Origin: an uncultured Fimbriimonas sp.
Lineage (GTDB): Bacteria; Armatimonadota; Fimbriimonadia; Fimbriimonadales; Fimbriimonadaceae
Length of the DNA stretch: 64,000 nucleotides
NCBI GenBank assembly: GCA_945952345.1
Contig: CAMFIS010000002.1
Coordinates: forward strand, 1-64,000
Direction of reading: 5' to 3'
In this document: in pieces, positions 25,945 to 32,424 of the stretch
Position numbering within the stretch: the stretch's first letter is position 1
How the letters are laid out: each line of letters starts with the position of its first letter
Notes under the pieces: model-generated
What the model was told of the DNA's origin: nothing
The model's input: only the letters and a program-made list of their open reading frames with translations
The model's database searches: none
Made by a program: the position numbers and the translations under genes

Positions 25945-26058
25945 TCAGAACTGATCGGTCAGGAACAGCTGAGGGATCCCCGGGAATTTGTGCCCCATCA
26001 GGTACATCGGCACCGAGATCGTGCCGAGCGGAATCTCGAACTGGTCGGTCATCGACGC
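25945..26058. repeat. 114-bp direct repeat, copy B (inside the acetyltransferase gene)
   Basis: Partner of the sequence at 23657-23770 at an offset of 2288 bp; mismatches only at offsets 2, 7 and 34. It forms the 3' end of an intact gene, the position used by many site-specific integrating elements as an attachment site. No integrase is found between the copies. Confidence 0.9.
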
Positions 26059-26718
26059 AAGTCCAAACCACTCGGTCGCGAGGGGCACCGGAAGTTTCTT
26101 GTCTCGCGCCAATGTGATGATCTCGCGCATTTGTCCATTCTCCAGACAGAAATACCCGTCTTTATAGCCGCGAGATTCGCGGAATTGCCACGACCAATAC
26201 TTCCATCTCGTCCCGTCGCGCCGCAGCCGGTCTGGGTGGTCTTGGCTCCATGAGTCGTAGTAGCCTCGAACTTCATCGAATGAGAGTTGCGGTAGATCGA
26301 TCTCTAAGGGCAGGGCAGTGATGGGCCCGCGAACCACGCGGTCGATGCCTTCGAATCCAAGCGAGTCGTACAGGCGAGTATCGGCAGCGAACAACAGCGA
26401 TGGGCCTTCACCACGCTTCTCCGATTCAACCAAAACCTTCTCGATCAGTTTTCGGGCGTGTCCCTCGCGTTGCCGGTTTGGCTGGGTCGCGACACCGGCG
26501 ATGCCCACAGCTTTGCCCCAGCCAAAGAGCAAGGGAGTCGTGGTCAAGACGCTCACCATCTCGCCCGCCTCGAACAGCGCCCATTTGCGGTCGAGATCGA
26601 AGAGCGGCTCTTGCTGGAAAAGAGGTTGGGCGCGTTGAAAGTCGAGTTGGAACACGTCGCAGATGATGCTTAGGAAAGCATCGCACTCATGCGCTCGAAT
26701 GGTTCGAATCTCAGCCAT
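25945..26718 (-). CDS. GNAT-family N-acetyltransferase (Eis-like)
   Basis: A 257-residue acetyltransferase. The acetyl-CoA loop is GIAGVATQPNRQREGHARKLIEKVLVE (about 72-98), as in Eis-type enzymes (V-A-T-x-P-x-x-R-x-x-G), then LLFAADTRLYDSLGFEGI. The C-terminal part ends FPGIPQLFLTDQF. The ATG shares one base with the stop of the ybbR-like gene (TAATG), so it is translated together with the cdaA operon. Its last 114 bp are duplicated at 23657. Substrate unknown. Confidence 0.85.
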   Translation of the reverse strand: MAEIRTIRAHECDAFLSIICDVFQLDFQRAQPLFQQEPLFDLDRKWALFEAGEMVSVLTTTPLLFGWGKAVGIAGVATQPNRQREGHARKLIEKVLVESEKRGEGPSLLFAADTRLYDSLGFEGIDRVVRGPITALPLEIDLPQLSFDEVRGYYDSWSQDHPDRLRRDGTRWKYWSWQFRESRGYKDGYFCLENGQMREIITLARDKKLPVPLATEWFGLASMTDQFEIPLGTISVPMYLMGHKFPGIPQLFLTDQF

Positions 26719-27431
26719 TAGCTCTTGGGCGGACCCGTGGTGTTGTCAACGTTTTCAAGGTGAAGGTGTACGCGAATCTTTGCGGGTTCTCGCAAGTTCT
26801 CATCGTTGTAATCGGGCGAGCTATCTGTCGTGCGCAGGATCACGCGGGTGACCTCAAATCCGGCGGAGTCCACGGCCCGGGCCTCGACATCTACGCCATC
26901 TGGAGCCGTAGCCGCACCCGAATAGTCGATCGGAAGGTGCACCGCCACGATCCGGTTGACGGCGCTGATTGGACCCGTAATAAAGACCCTCTTCGGAAAG
27001 TACTCGGTGGACTCGACTCGCTTGCCAGACGGAAGCGCACCGGTGTAGGTCGGCTTCAATTCCATACTCTTACGAGCTAACTCTTCCACCTTAATGAGTA
27101 CGGTGACATTGCCGACCATGAGTTCGCGGATGATGCTCGGGAAAACAGTCACCGGGTACGGCCAAGATTTGCCGATCTCGGGTTTTTTAAGGTCGACAAT
27201 GGCATATGCTTCGACATTCTTGATCTGATTCACATTCCCTGCAACAGGGATCGTGATCGAAGTCGGCATGTCGGTCACCACATATTTTTGTCGGTCGAGA
27301 TTATTAACCTGGAGGGTTGCCGGAACGTCTCTTGTTTCCGGCTTCTTGTGGGCGGCGTTGTAGACGCTGGCCCACAGCAGGGTCGAGGTCACCAGCGAAA
27401 GGAAAGCGATCGGGACGTTAACCTTGCTCAC
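26718..27431 (-). CDS. cdaR: YbbR-domain protein, CdaR-like
   Basis: A 237-residue protein with one N-terminal membrane segment (VPIAFLSLVTSTLLWASVYNAA) and an outside part containing YbbR-type repeats (for example NLDRQKYVVTDMPTSITIPVAGN and VESTEYFPKRVFITGPISAVN). YbbR proteins sit beside diadenylate cyclase CdaA and bind it, modulating c-di-AMP synthesis. The start overlaps cdaA by 4 bp, which supports the pairing. The glmM gene that often follows is absent; an acetyltransferase takes that place. Confidence 0.88.
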   Translation of the reverse strand: MSKVNVPIAFLSLVTSTLLWASVYNAAHKKPETRDVPATLQVNNLDRQKYVVTDMPTSITIPVAGNVNQIKNVEAYAIVDLKKPEIGKSWPYPVTVFPSIIRELMVGNVTVLIKVEELARKSMELKPTYTGALPSGKRVESTEYFPKRVFITGPISAVNRIVAVHLPIDYSGAATAPDGVDVEARAVDSAGFEVTRVILRTTDSSPDYNDENLREPAKIRVHLHLENVDNTTGPPKS

Positions 27432-28285
27432 AGTTGAACCTCCTCACGCTTTTCTCGTCGTCGGGTTCGCCGCGTTGGCGCGGGCTCCTCACTTGGGCTC
27501 GAATTGGCAATCAAGAATTCACGGAGAGCGGTACTGCTCTCAATAGTCTGCAGCTTTCCTTCGCTCGCGACTCGAATGCTGCCTTTCTCTTCGCTCACAA
27601 CGATCGCGATGACGTCGTTTTGCTCGGTTACGCCGAGGGCGGCTCGGTGGCGCATATGGAGGTTTCGCTCGATTCGCGACTCGCTAAGGGGCAACCGGCA
27701 AGCCGCGGCAAGGATGTTGTTACCACGCACAATGACTGCGCCATCGTGCAATGGGTTTTGGCCGTAGAAGATCGAGCCAAGCAGAGAGGTCGTGATCTTG
27801 GCGTTCAGCATCACGCCGGTGCTGGCGATCTCATCGAGGTGGCCGCCGGTCTCGATGACGATGATCGCACCCACTCGATCGCGAGCCATCTCGGCGACAG
27901 CACCAACGACTTCTTCGACAGAAGCTCGATCAAGGTTTTTCTCGTGGCCGGCTTCGATGATGGTGTCCGGCACCCAAGTCAGTTTGGTGAGGCCTTCTAG
28001 TGCTTGCCTTAGTTCAGGCAAGAAGAGAATTGCCAAAGCGACCGGACCGAGGAGAGCTGCCTTCTCGAGAATCCAGTAGAGGGTGGCCAGACCCAGCTGA
28101 TCGCTGAGGAACATGAGGGCGGCAAAGACCAAAAGACCAAGGAGAATTCGCCATCCTCGACTCCCGCGCACCATCATCAACAGCCTATAAATGATGAAGG
28201 CGACGATGAGAATATCCAGCAGAGCCGTCACGATAAAGCGGGCGTCGGCATGTTGAAAGAAGCTGAATACAGGCGAATCGAACAA
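27428..28285 (-). CDS. cdaA: Diadenylate cyclase
   Basis: Makes cyclic di-AMP from two ATP at the inner membrane. Three hydrophobic segments fill residues 15-85, then the DisA_N catalytic domain. The motifs are DGA (D181, in PLHDGAVIVRG) and RHRAALG (about 213-219), which bind ATP and metal. The 285-residue length is normal. The start codon is TTG at 28285. c-di-AMP controls potassium and osmolyte uptake in other bacteria; a KimA-like transporter gene and kdp genes occur later in this window. It is the first gene of a three-gene operon. Confidence 0.95.
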   Translation of the reverse strand: MFDSPVFSFFQHADARFIVTALLDILIVAFIIYRLLMMVRGSRGWRILLGLLVFAALMFLSDQLGLATLYWILEKAALLGPVALAILFLPELRQALEGLTKLTWVPDTIIEAGHEKNLDRASVEEVVGAVAEMARDRVGAIIVIETGGHLDEIASTGVMLNAKITTSLLGSIFYGQNPLHDGAVIVRGNNILAAACRLPLSESRIERNLHMRHRAALGVTEQNDVIAIVVSEEKGSIRVASEGKLQTIESSTALREFLIANSSPSEEPAPTRRTRRREKREEVQL

Positions 28286-28353
28286 AGGATTACTAGGATT
28301 CTATCTGGATTCGAACCCAAAAGGCACCTGACATTTCCATAATCTAGGTATCC

Positions 28354-29460
28354 ATGTTGCGCGACGGTAATTCTGACGGCGAACTCCGCCCTCTCGACGA
28401 GATCCGAAAGGATATCGACCAGGTCGACCGGCAACTCGTCGATCTTCTTTCTCGCCGCACCGAATTGGCGATGGAAGTCGGACGGGTGAAAGGTCGAGAC
28501 GGCAAGCCGTTTTTTACCCCTGAGCGCGAACGAGCCGTGTACGAGCGGCTGATGTCGATCAATCCGGGACCGCTGCTGCCCAAGCAGCTGAAGTCGATCT
28601 ATCGAGAAATCATCTCGGCGGCGATCGCGGCCGAAAAGCCCTTAACGGTCGCTTATTGGGGACCTCCGGGAACTTTCACCAATATGGCGGCCCTGCAAAC
28701 GTTCGGCGCCAGCGCCGAGATGGCGGCGCAGGACACGATCTCGGATGTCTTCAAAGCGGTTGAGAACAACAAAGCGGATTACGGCGTGGTGCCGGTCGAG
28801 AACTCGGTCGCGGGTGTCGTGCCGGAGACGCTCGACATGTTCCCGCAAACCAATGTCAAGATCTGCGCTGAGACTTACGTTGCCATCGACCATCACCTGG
28901 TTTCGATCGCTTCCGCCTTGGATGATATCAAGCGCGTCTATGCTGGCCCTCAGCCGAGCAGCCAATGCCGACGCTGGCTCAAGATGAATATCCCGGCGGC
29001 GGAGATTGTTGAGGTCGTTCCAACGGCCAAGGCGGCGCAGACCGCGCTGGAAGATAAGGACAGTGCCGCGATTGCAAACGTGCTGGGTGCCGAGATGGTT
29101 GGCATCCCAATTCTTCAGGAGCACATCGCCGACAATCCGCAAAACCGAACCCGGTTCCTGGTGATCGGATACAACGAACCGATCAAGACGGGACGGGATA
29201 AGACGAGCATCATGTTCAACCTCCGCAACCGTCCGGGCGAGCTGTATCGAGCCCTCGAAGCGTTGTACGAGCACGGGGTTAACTTGATGATGATCGAGAG
29301 CCGACCGGCGCCGCGCGCTTCATTCGAGTACATCTTTTATACCGACTGCGCGGGTCACCATACTGACGACAATCTGGTGGCGGCGATCAACCGACTTCGG
29401 GGCCAAGCGCTGGAGACGACGGTGCTAGGCAGCTATCCAATGGTCGACAACAACGCATAG
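28354..29460 (+). CDS. pheA: Chorismate mutase / prephenate dehydratase (P-protein)
   Basis: A bifunctional enzyme for phenylalanine synthesis. Residues 10-90 form an AroQ-type chorismate mutase (LDEIRKDIDQVDRQLVDLLSRR), about 97-275 the dehydratase (VAYWGPPGTFTNMAAL and NRTRFLVIG with the catalytic Thr-Arg-Phe), and about 285-365 an ACT domain with the ESRP motif that binds phenylalanine for feedback. TAATCT lies 8 bp before the ATG, so the mRNA may be leaderless. A long palindrome follows at 29526. Confidence 0.96.
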   Translation: MLRDGNSDGELRPLDEIRKDIDQVDRQLVDLLSRRTELAMEVGRVKGRDGKPFFTPERERAVYERLMSINPGPLLPKQLKSIYREIISAAIAAEKPLTVAYWGPPGTFTNMAALQTFGASAEMAAQDTISDVFKAVENNKADYGVVPVENSVAGVVPETLDMFPQTNVKICAETYVAIDHHLVSIASALDDIKRVYAGPQPSSQCRRWLKMNIPAAEIVEVVPTAKAAQTALEDKDSAAIANVLGAEMVGIPILQEHIADNPQNRTRFLVIGYNEPIKTGRDKTSIMFNLRNRPGELYRALEALYEHGVNLMMIESRPAPRASFEYIFYTDCAGHHTDDNLVAAINRLRGQALETTVLGSYPMVDNNA

Positions 29461-29525
29461 CGTAGAGTTGATCTTGTCCGTGCTTTGGCCAAGCTGATTA
29501 ACCACGCTCCGCCCCTGGGAGAGGT

Positions 29526-29572
29526 GACGTCCCGATCATTCCTAGTTTCTTTCGGCAGATGATCGGGACGTC
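29526..29572. repeat. 14-bp perfect inverted repeat after pheA
   Basis: GACGTCCCGATCAT (29526-29539) and ATGATCGGGACGTC (29559-29572) flank a 19-bp loop. No T-run follows on either strand, so it is not a classical terminator. It lies between the pheA stop and the orphan hicB stop and could be a bidirectional stem or a dispersed palindrome. Confidence 0.75.
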
Positions 29573-29615
29573 GGAGGGGGTGGCCGGCCTACCTAGAGGT
29601 GACAAGGGAAGAAGT

Positions 29616-29810
29616 TTAGAGTTCGGCTCGCCTCGCAACCACGTCTTCGTCCCTTCTTATTTCGAATATTTCTTTGATTGCGGACTGGAGATTTGCGAGA
29701 GCCGCATGCTTTCCCTTGCCTTGCCCAACGGCTCCCGGGATTTCAGGAAAGTATGCTGTATACCAGTCGTCCTCACTGGGAATGTAAACAACCTTGAGGT
29801 TGAATTCCAT
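29616..29810 (-). CDS. HicB-like antitoxin domain protein, no HicA partner
   Basis: A 64-residue protein with the HicB partial RNase H-like fold: NLKVVYIPSEDDWYTAYFPEIPGAVGQGKGKHAALANLQSAIKEI. In hicAB modules this protein neutralises the HicA mRNA interferase. No hicA-size frame exists on either side: pheA and acpH close the gap. So it is an orphan. GACAAT (minus strand, 29817-29822) ends 6 bp before the ATG, so the mRNA may be leaderless. The C-terminal DNA-binding helix of longer HicB proteins is absent. Confidence 0.8.
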   Translation of the reverse strand: MEFNLKVVYIPSEDDWYTAYFPEIPGAVGQGKGKHAALANLQSAIKEIFEIRRDEDVVARRAEL

Positions 29811-29845
29811 AGCTCTATTGTCTTCGAAGACTAGCTCGTCTGACC

Positions 29846-30415
29846 ATGAACCTTCTCGCCCACGCCGTTCTGTCTCCCGACGACGAGCTTATCCGCGTGG
29901 GCAATGTACTGGCCGATTTTATTCATCGGCGCGAAGCCGCCGACCTCGATCCTTTGCTGAAGGTGGGTTTCGATCTTCATCAGCGCATCGATGCGTTCAC
30001 GGATAAGGACGCAACCGTGGCACAGTCACATTCCCGGTTGGTCGGTTATCGGCGATATGCCAATCCATTGGTCGACGTATTCTACGACCATTTCCTGACG
30101 TTGAAATGGTCGAAAGAGATTTCTGCCCGGGAGTACGTTCAGGAGTTGTATCGGTCGATCGAACGGTATTCGTCGGTCCTGCCCGAGAATTGTCGACGGA
30201 TATCGGAGCGGATGATCGGCGACGATTGGCTGAGCGATTATGGAACGTTCGAGGGTTTGGCGAAGAATCTGGCACGGATGGAACGGCGCATCCAGTGGGG
30301 ATCTGGACGAGAGGTTGATTTGGTGGGGTCGTTGGAGATTTTGAAGGTTGAATACGAAGGGTTTGAGGAAGATTTTGAGGAGTTCTGGCCGAGGCTACTG
30401 AGTTTTGAGTCGTGA
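29846..30415 (+). CDS. acpH: Acyl-carrier-protein phosphodiesterase family protein
   Basis: A 189-residue protein of the HD-like DUF479/AcpH family, which removes the phosphopantetheine arm from acyl carrier protein. MNLLAHAVLSPDDELIRVGNVLADFI and the metal-ligand blocks LHQRIDAFTDKD (about 45) and FYDHFL (about 78) are typical. Divergent from hicB with 35 bp between starts. A mosaic palindromic repeat begins 7 bp after the stop and its first stem is followed by four T, so it may end the transcript. Confidence 0.87.
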   Translation: MNLLAHAVLSPDDELIRVGNVLADFIHRREAADLDPLLKVGFDLHQRIDAFTDKDATVAQSHSRLVGYRRYANPLVDVFYDHFLTLKWSKEISAREYVQELYRSIERYSSVLPENCRRISERMIGDDWLSDYGTFEGLAKNLARMERRIQWGSGREVDLVGSLEILKVEYEGFEEDFEEFWPRLLSFES

Positions 30416-30422
30416 GAAAGAT

Positions 30423-30535
30423 GTGGCACTGGCTCCGACCTCTGGCTTGAACGAAGTGAGCCAGGGAGAAGCCAGTGTTTTCTTGCAGTGGCACTGGTGC
30501 GCAGAGCGAGGAACGAGCGGCGCTTACCAGTGTTC
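30423..30535. repeat. Mosaic palindromic repeat, copy 2 (two left-type modules in tandem)
   Basis: Module one starts GTGGCACTGGCT at 30423; its stem CACTGGCT (30427-30434) pairs with AGCCAGTG (30470-30477) and is followed by four T. Module two starts GTGGCACTGGT at 30488; CACTGGT pairs with ACCAGTG (30526-30532), enclosing AGCGAGGAACGAGCG, a string also present in the copy at 57678. Begins 7 bp after the acpH stop. Confidence 0.8.
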
Positions 30536-30611
30536 TTTTCTTGCTGTCGCGCAGGTCGCTCCCTGCCTGTGCTCGTGCCTCGCTACGGCGGACGAGTCGC
30601 TCCTCGGACTT
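30528..30611 (+). repeat. Direct repeat flanking the 281-residue gene, copy 1
   Basis: This sequence runs through GTCGCGCAGGTCGCTCCCTGCC and CTCGCTACGGCGGACGAGTCGC and recurs in the same orientation at 31648-31747. The second copy has an extra 16 bp with a GCTGC/GCAGC hairpin. The first 28 bp match in 24 positions. Confidence 0.75.
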
Positions 30612-30695
30612 GGGCAATGATGGCTTGCATCCTACGCACGTTTACAAAGTAGTTCCCAAGGAACCGAAGGATCTCGAGTACGGTTTGCAGATTCA

Positions 30696-31541
30696 ATGAT
30701 CGTTGCTATTAGCGCACTCGTAGCAGCCCAAGAGTTAGTTCGTTTCCACGGTAAGGTTGTGTTCGAGATTCAATCTGCGGACCGCAGGAAAGTCTATTTG
30801 CGCATCAAGGGACAAAAGCGCGTCTTAGACCTGCACGCATATCATTTGGATCGTATGGCGCATTTTGTTCCCGGGAGCAAGGACAAGTCGGCAAATACAA
30901 TTGTCTGGCGAACCAAGCATGGGATGGGTGTTAACGCCTATTTGCTCCAGGCGCTCCCGATCGAAGATCATCGCGCGATAGGCATCATTGGTTTCTCCGC
31001 AAATGGTTACTACACCCCGAGCGATATTGTTCACGATTTGGTCTCGATTGACTATCGAGCCAAGCCGAAAATAACCTTCCTGCGTTCGCTGCCGGTGACA
31101 GCAGACCGAGAAATGTCACCCGCACCAAACCGACTCTTTTGGTCCAAGTCAGAATTGCTGTTGCGACAACCAGGAGGATTCGATGTTATCGATGGTCAGG
31201 GTCGCAAGAAGTTAAGCTTTGAATTTAAGGACGCAGGCAATGTTCTGGGCCTGAATCCGAGCGGACAATTGGTAATTCGCGGGACGCAATCGATGCCCGG
31301 AATAGGCCTGTACAATTTGAGTGCCAGGACGTTCAAGTGGCTGCCATGGGGTTTGGATAAAGTTGGCATCGAGAGTTTCTACGAAGTAATGGACTCTCCA
31401 AAAGAGGTGCTCGTGGAATACACCTTGCGGAGAGTTGGGAGGGGCAAAAGCTCTAGTCCCGAATGGTTAGGCACGGTCCAAGCAAGGTTGGATTCCGAAA
31501 CAGGATCAGTAATCGGGAAACCAAGTTACAGGAAGTTTTAG
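30696..31541 (+). CDS. Hypothetical protein, possibly secreted
   Basis: A 281-residue protein I do not recognise. A weak hydrophobic start (MIVAISALVAAQ) could be a short signal peptide. The body alternates strands (VFEIQSADRRKVYLRIKGQ; LVIRGTQSMPGIGLYNLSARTFKWLPW), suggesting a propeller-like fold. Base composition is less GC-rich by eye than the flanking genes. It is flanked by two copies of the direct repeat at 30528 and 31648, so it may be acquired DNA. The ATG is unusual in having no clear Shine-Dalgarno site or -10 box near. Confidence 0.65.
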   Translation: MIVAISALVAAQELVRFHGKVVFEIQSADRRKVYLRIKGQKRVLDLHAYHLDRMAHFVPGSKDKSANTIVWRTKHGMGVNAYLLQALPIEDHRAIGIIGFSANGYYTPSDIVHDLVSIDYRAKPKITFLRSLPVTADREMSPAPNRLFWSKSELLLRQPGGFDVIDGQGRKKLSFEFKDAGNVLGLNPSGQLVIRGTQSMPGIGLYNLSARTFKWLPWGLDKVGIESFYEVMDSPKEVLVEYTLRRVGRGKSSSPEWLGTVQARLDSETGSVIGKPSYRKF

Positions 31542-31647
31542 GTTCAGCGAGAATCAATGGGCCGTTCAAGCTCGCCTCATTTGTTGGCCGTCTTCGAGGC
31601 AACGAAGCTCCCGAGGAAGATCGTGCCCAAGGGACTTGAGCGATTTT

Positions 31648-31747
31648 CAGTTTTCTTTACTCGCGGTCGCGCAGGTCGCTCCCTGCCTCCCTTGGCTGCT
31701 TCGCAGCTCCATACCTCGCTACGGCGGACGGGTCGCTCCTCGGACTT
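31648..31747 (+). repeat. Direct repeat flanking the 281-residue gene, copy 2
   Basis: Second copy of the repeat at 30528-30611, with a 16-bp insertion forming a GGCTGCTTCGCAGCTCC hairpin. The rest of 31542-31915 holds an inverted CCTAGG pair (31768 and 31812 regions) and a CCTGAATCCTGAATACTGA string, but no gene. Confidence 0.75.
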
Positions 31748-31915
31748 TTGCGATTACGGAATATTCCTAGGCCTTCGTGTCCTTCTCGCTTTGGCTCGAA
31801 GAACACAGCGACCTAGGCTAATGGTATGCCGCACCTTCGGCGCTGGTCTGCGGTATTTGGAATCTAGCTGGTGAACCGGTTAGTCTCACTCTTCCTGAAT
31901 CCTGAATACTGAGGC

Positions 31916-32263
31916 CTATTTCTTCTGTGAATCCACGCCCATCGGCGCGTTCGGGCTGACGACATCGATCATCACGCAGTCTTCCGTCGCCGTGATCCCA
32001 TGCGGATAGTTCGACGGAAAGTGGATCATCTGCCCCGCCACCATCTCGACTTCCTTTGCCTCAGGTCCGACCCACCAAACGCCGCGACCCGAAACCAGGA
32101 TCGACGTCTGCTCGCTTTCATGATGATGAAGCTTCACCACGCACCCCTTTTCCAGCTTGATCATCGCGATCAGGTTTCGTTCAGTTACGAGCTTGGTACG
32201 ATGAAGAAGGTCGATGGGATTGTCGGTATCGAGTTCAGACCACGACTTTGGGGTGATGTCCAT
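31916..32263 (-). CDS. Cupin-domain protein
   Basis: A 115-residue single-cupin protein. Metal ligands are visible in motif 1 (VKLHHHESEQTSILVSGRG, about 43-61) and motif 2 (GQMIHFPSNYPHGITA, about 76-91). Such small cupins bind a metal and act as enzymes or sensors of small molecules. TAGAGT (minus strand, 32270-32275) ends 6 bp before the ATG, a leaderless arrangement. Function unknown. Confidence 0.87.
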   Translation of the reverse strand: MDITPKSWSELDTDNPIDLLHRTKLVTERNLIAMIKLEKGCVVKLHHHESEQTSILVSGRGVWWVGPEAKEVEMVAGQMIHFPSNYPHGITATEDCVMIDVVSPNAPMGVDSQKK

Positions 32264-32314
32264 ACCACCACTCTACTCAAGCGAAATTGGAAAAGTTTCG
32301 AATCGAAACAAGAG

Positions 32315-32402
32315 TGGCGGACAGGGTGGGATTCGAACCCACGGTGAGTTGCCCCACACCGCATTTCGAGTGCGGCGCACTAGACCACTATGCGACCTGT
32401 CC
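32315..32402 (-). tRNA. tRNA-Ser (anticodon CGA)
   Basis: The minus strand folds into a cloverleaf with GGACAGG/CCTGTCC acceptor, CCGCA/TGCGG anticodon stem around CT-CGA-AA, a long variable arm (GTGGGGCAACTCAC) typical of class II tRNA-Ser, the T loop GGTTCGAATCCC, and an encoded CCA (32315-32317). Confidence 0.95.
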
Positions 32403-32424
32403 GGGAGAGATTATGACCCAAAAG

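Noticed and set aside
29461..29615. hicA toxin gene next to hicB
   Set aside because: The 155-bp gap is filled by a palindrome and has no frame of suitable size on either strand.
29997..30617. 206-codon open frame on the minus strand
   Set aside because: Covers acpH and a palindromic repeat in the opposite direction; composition rich in Arg/Ser/Pro, not protein-like.
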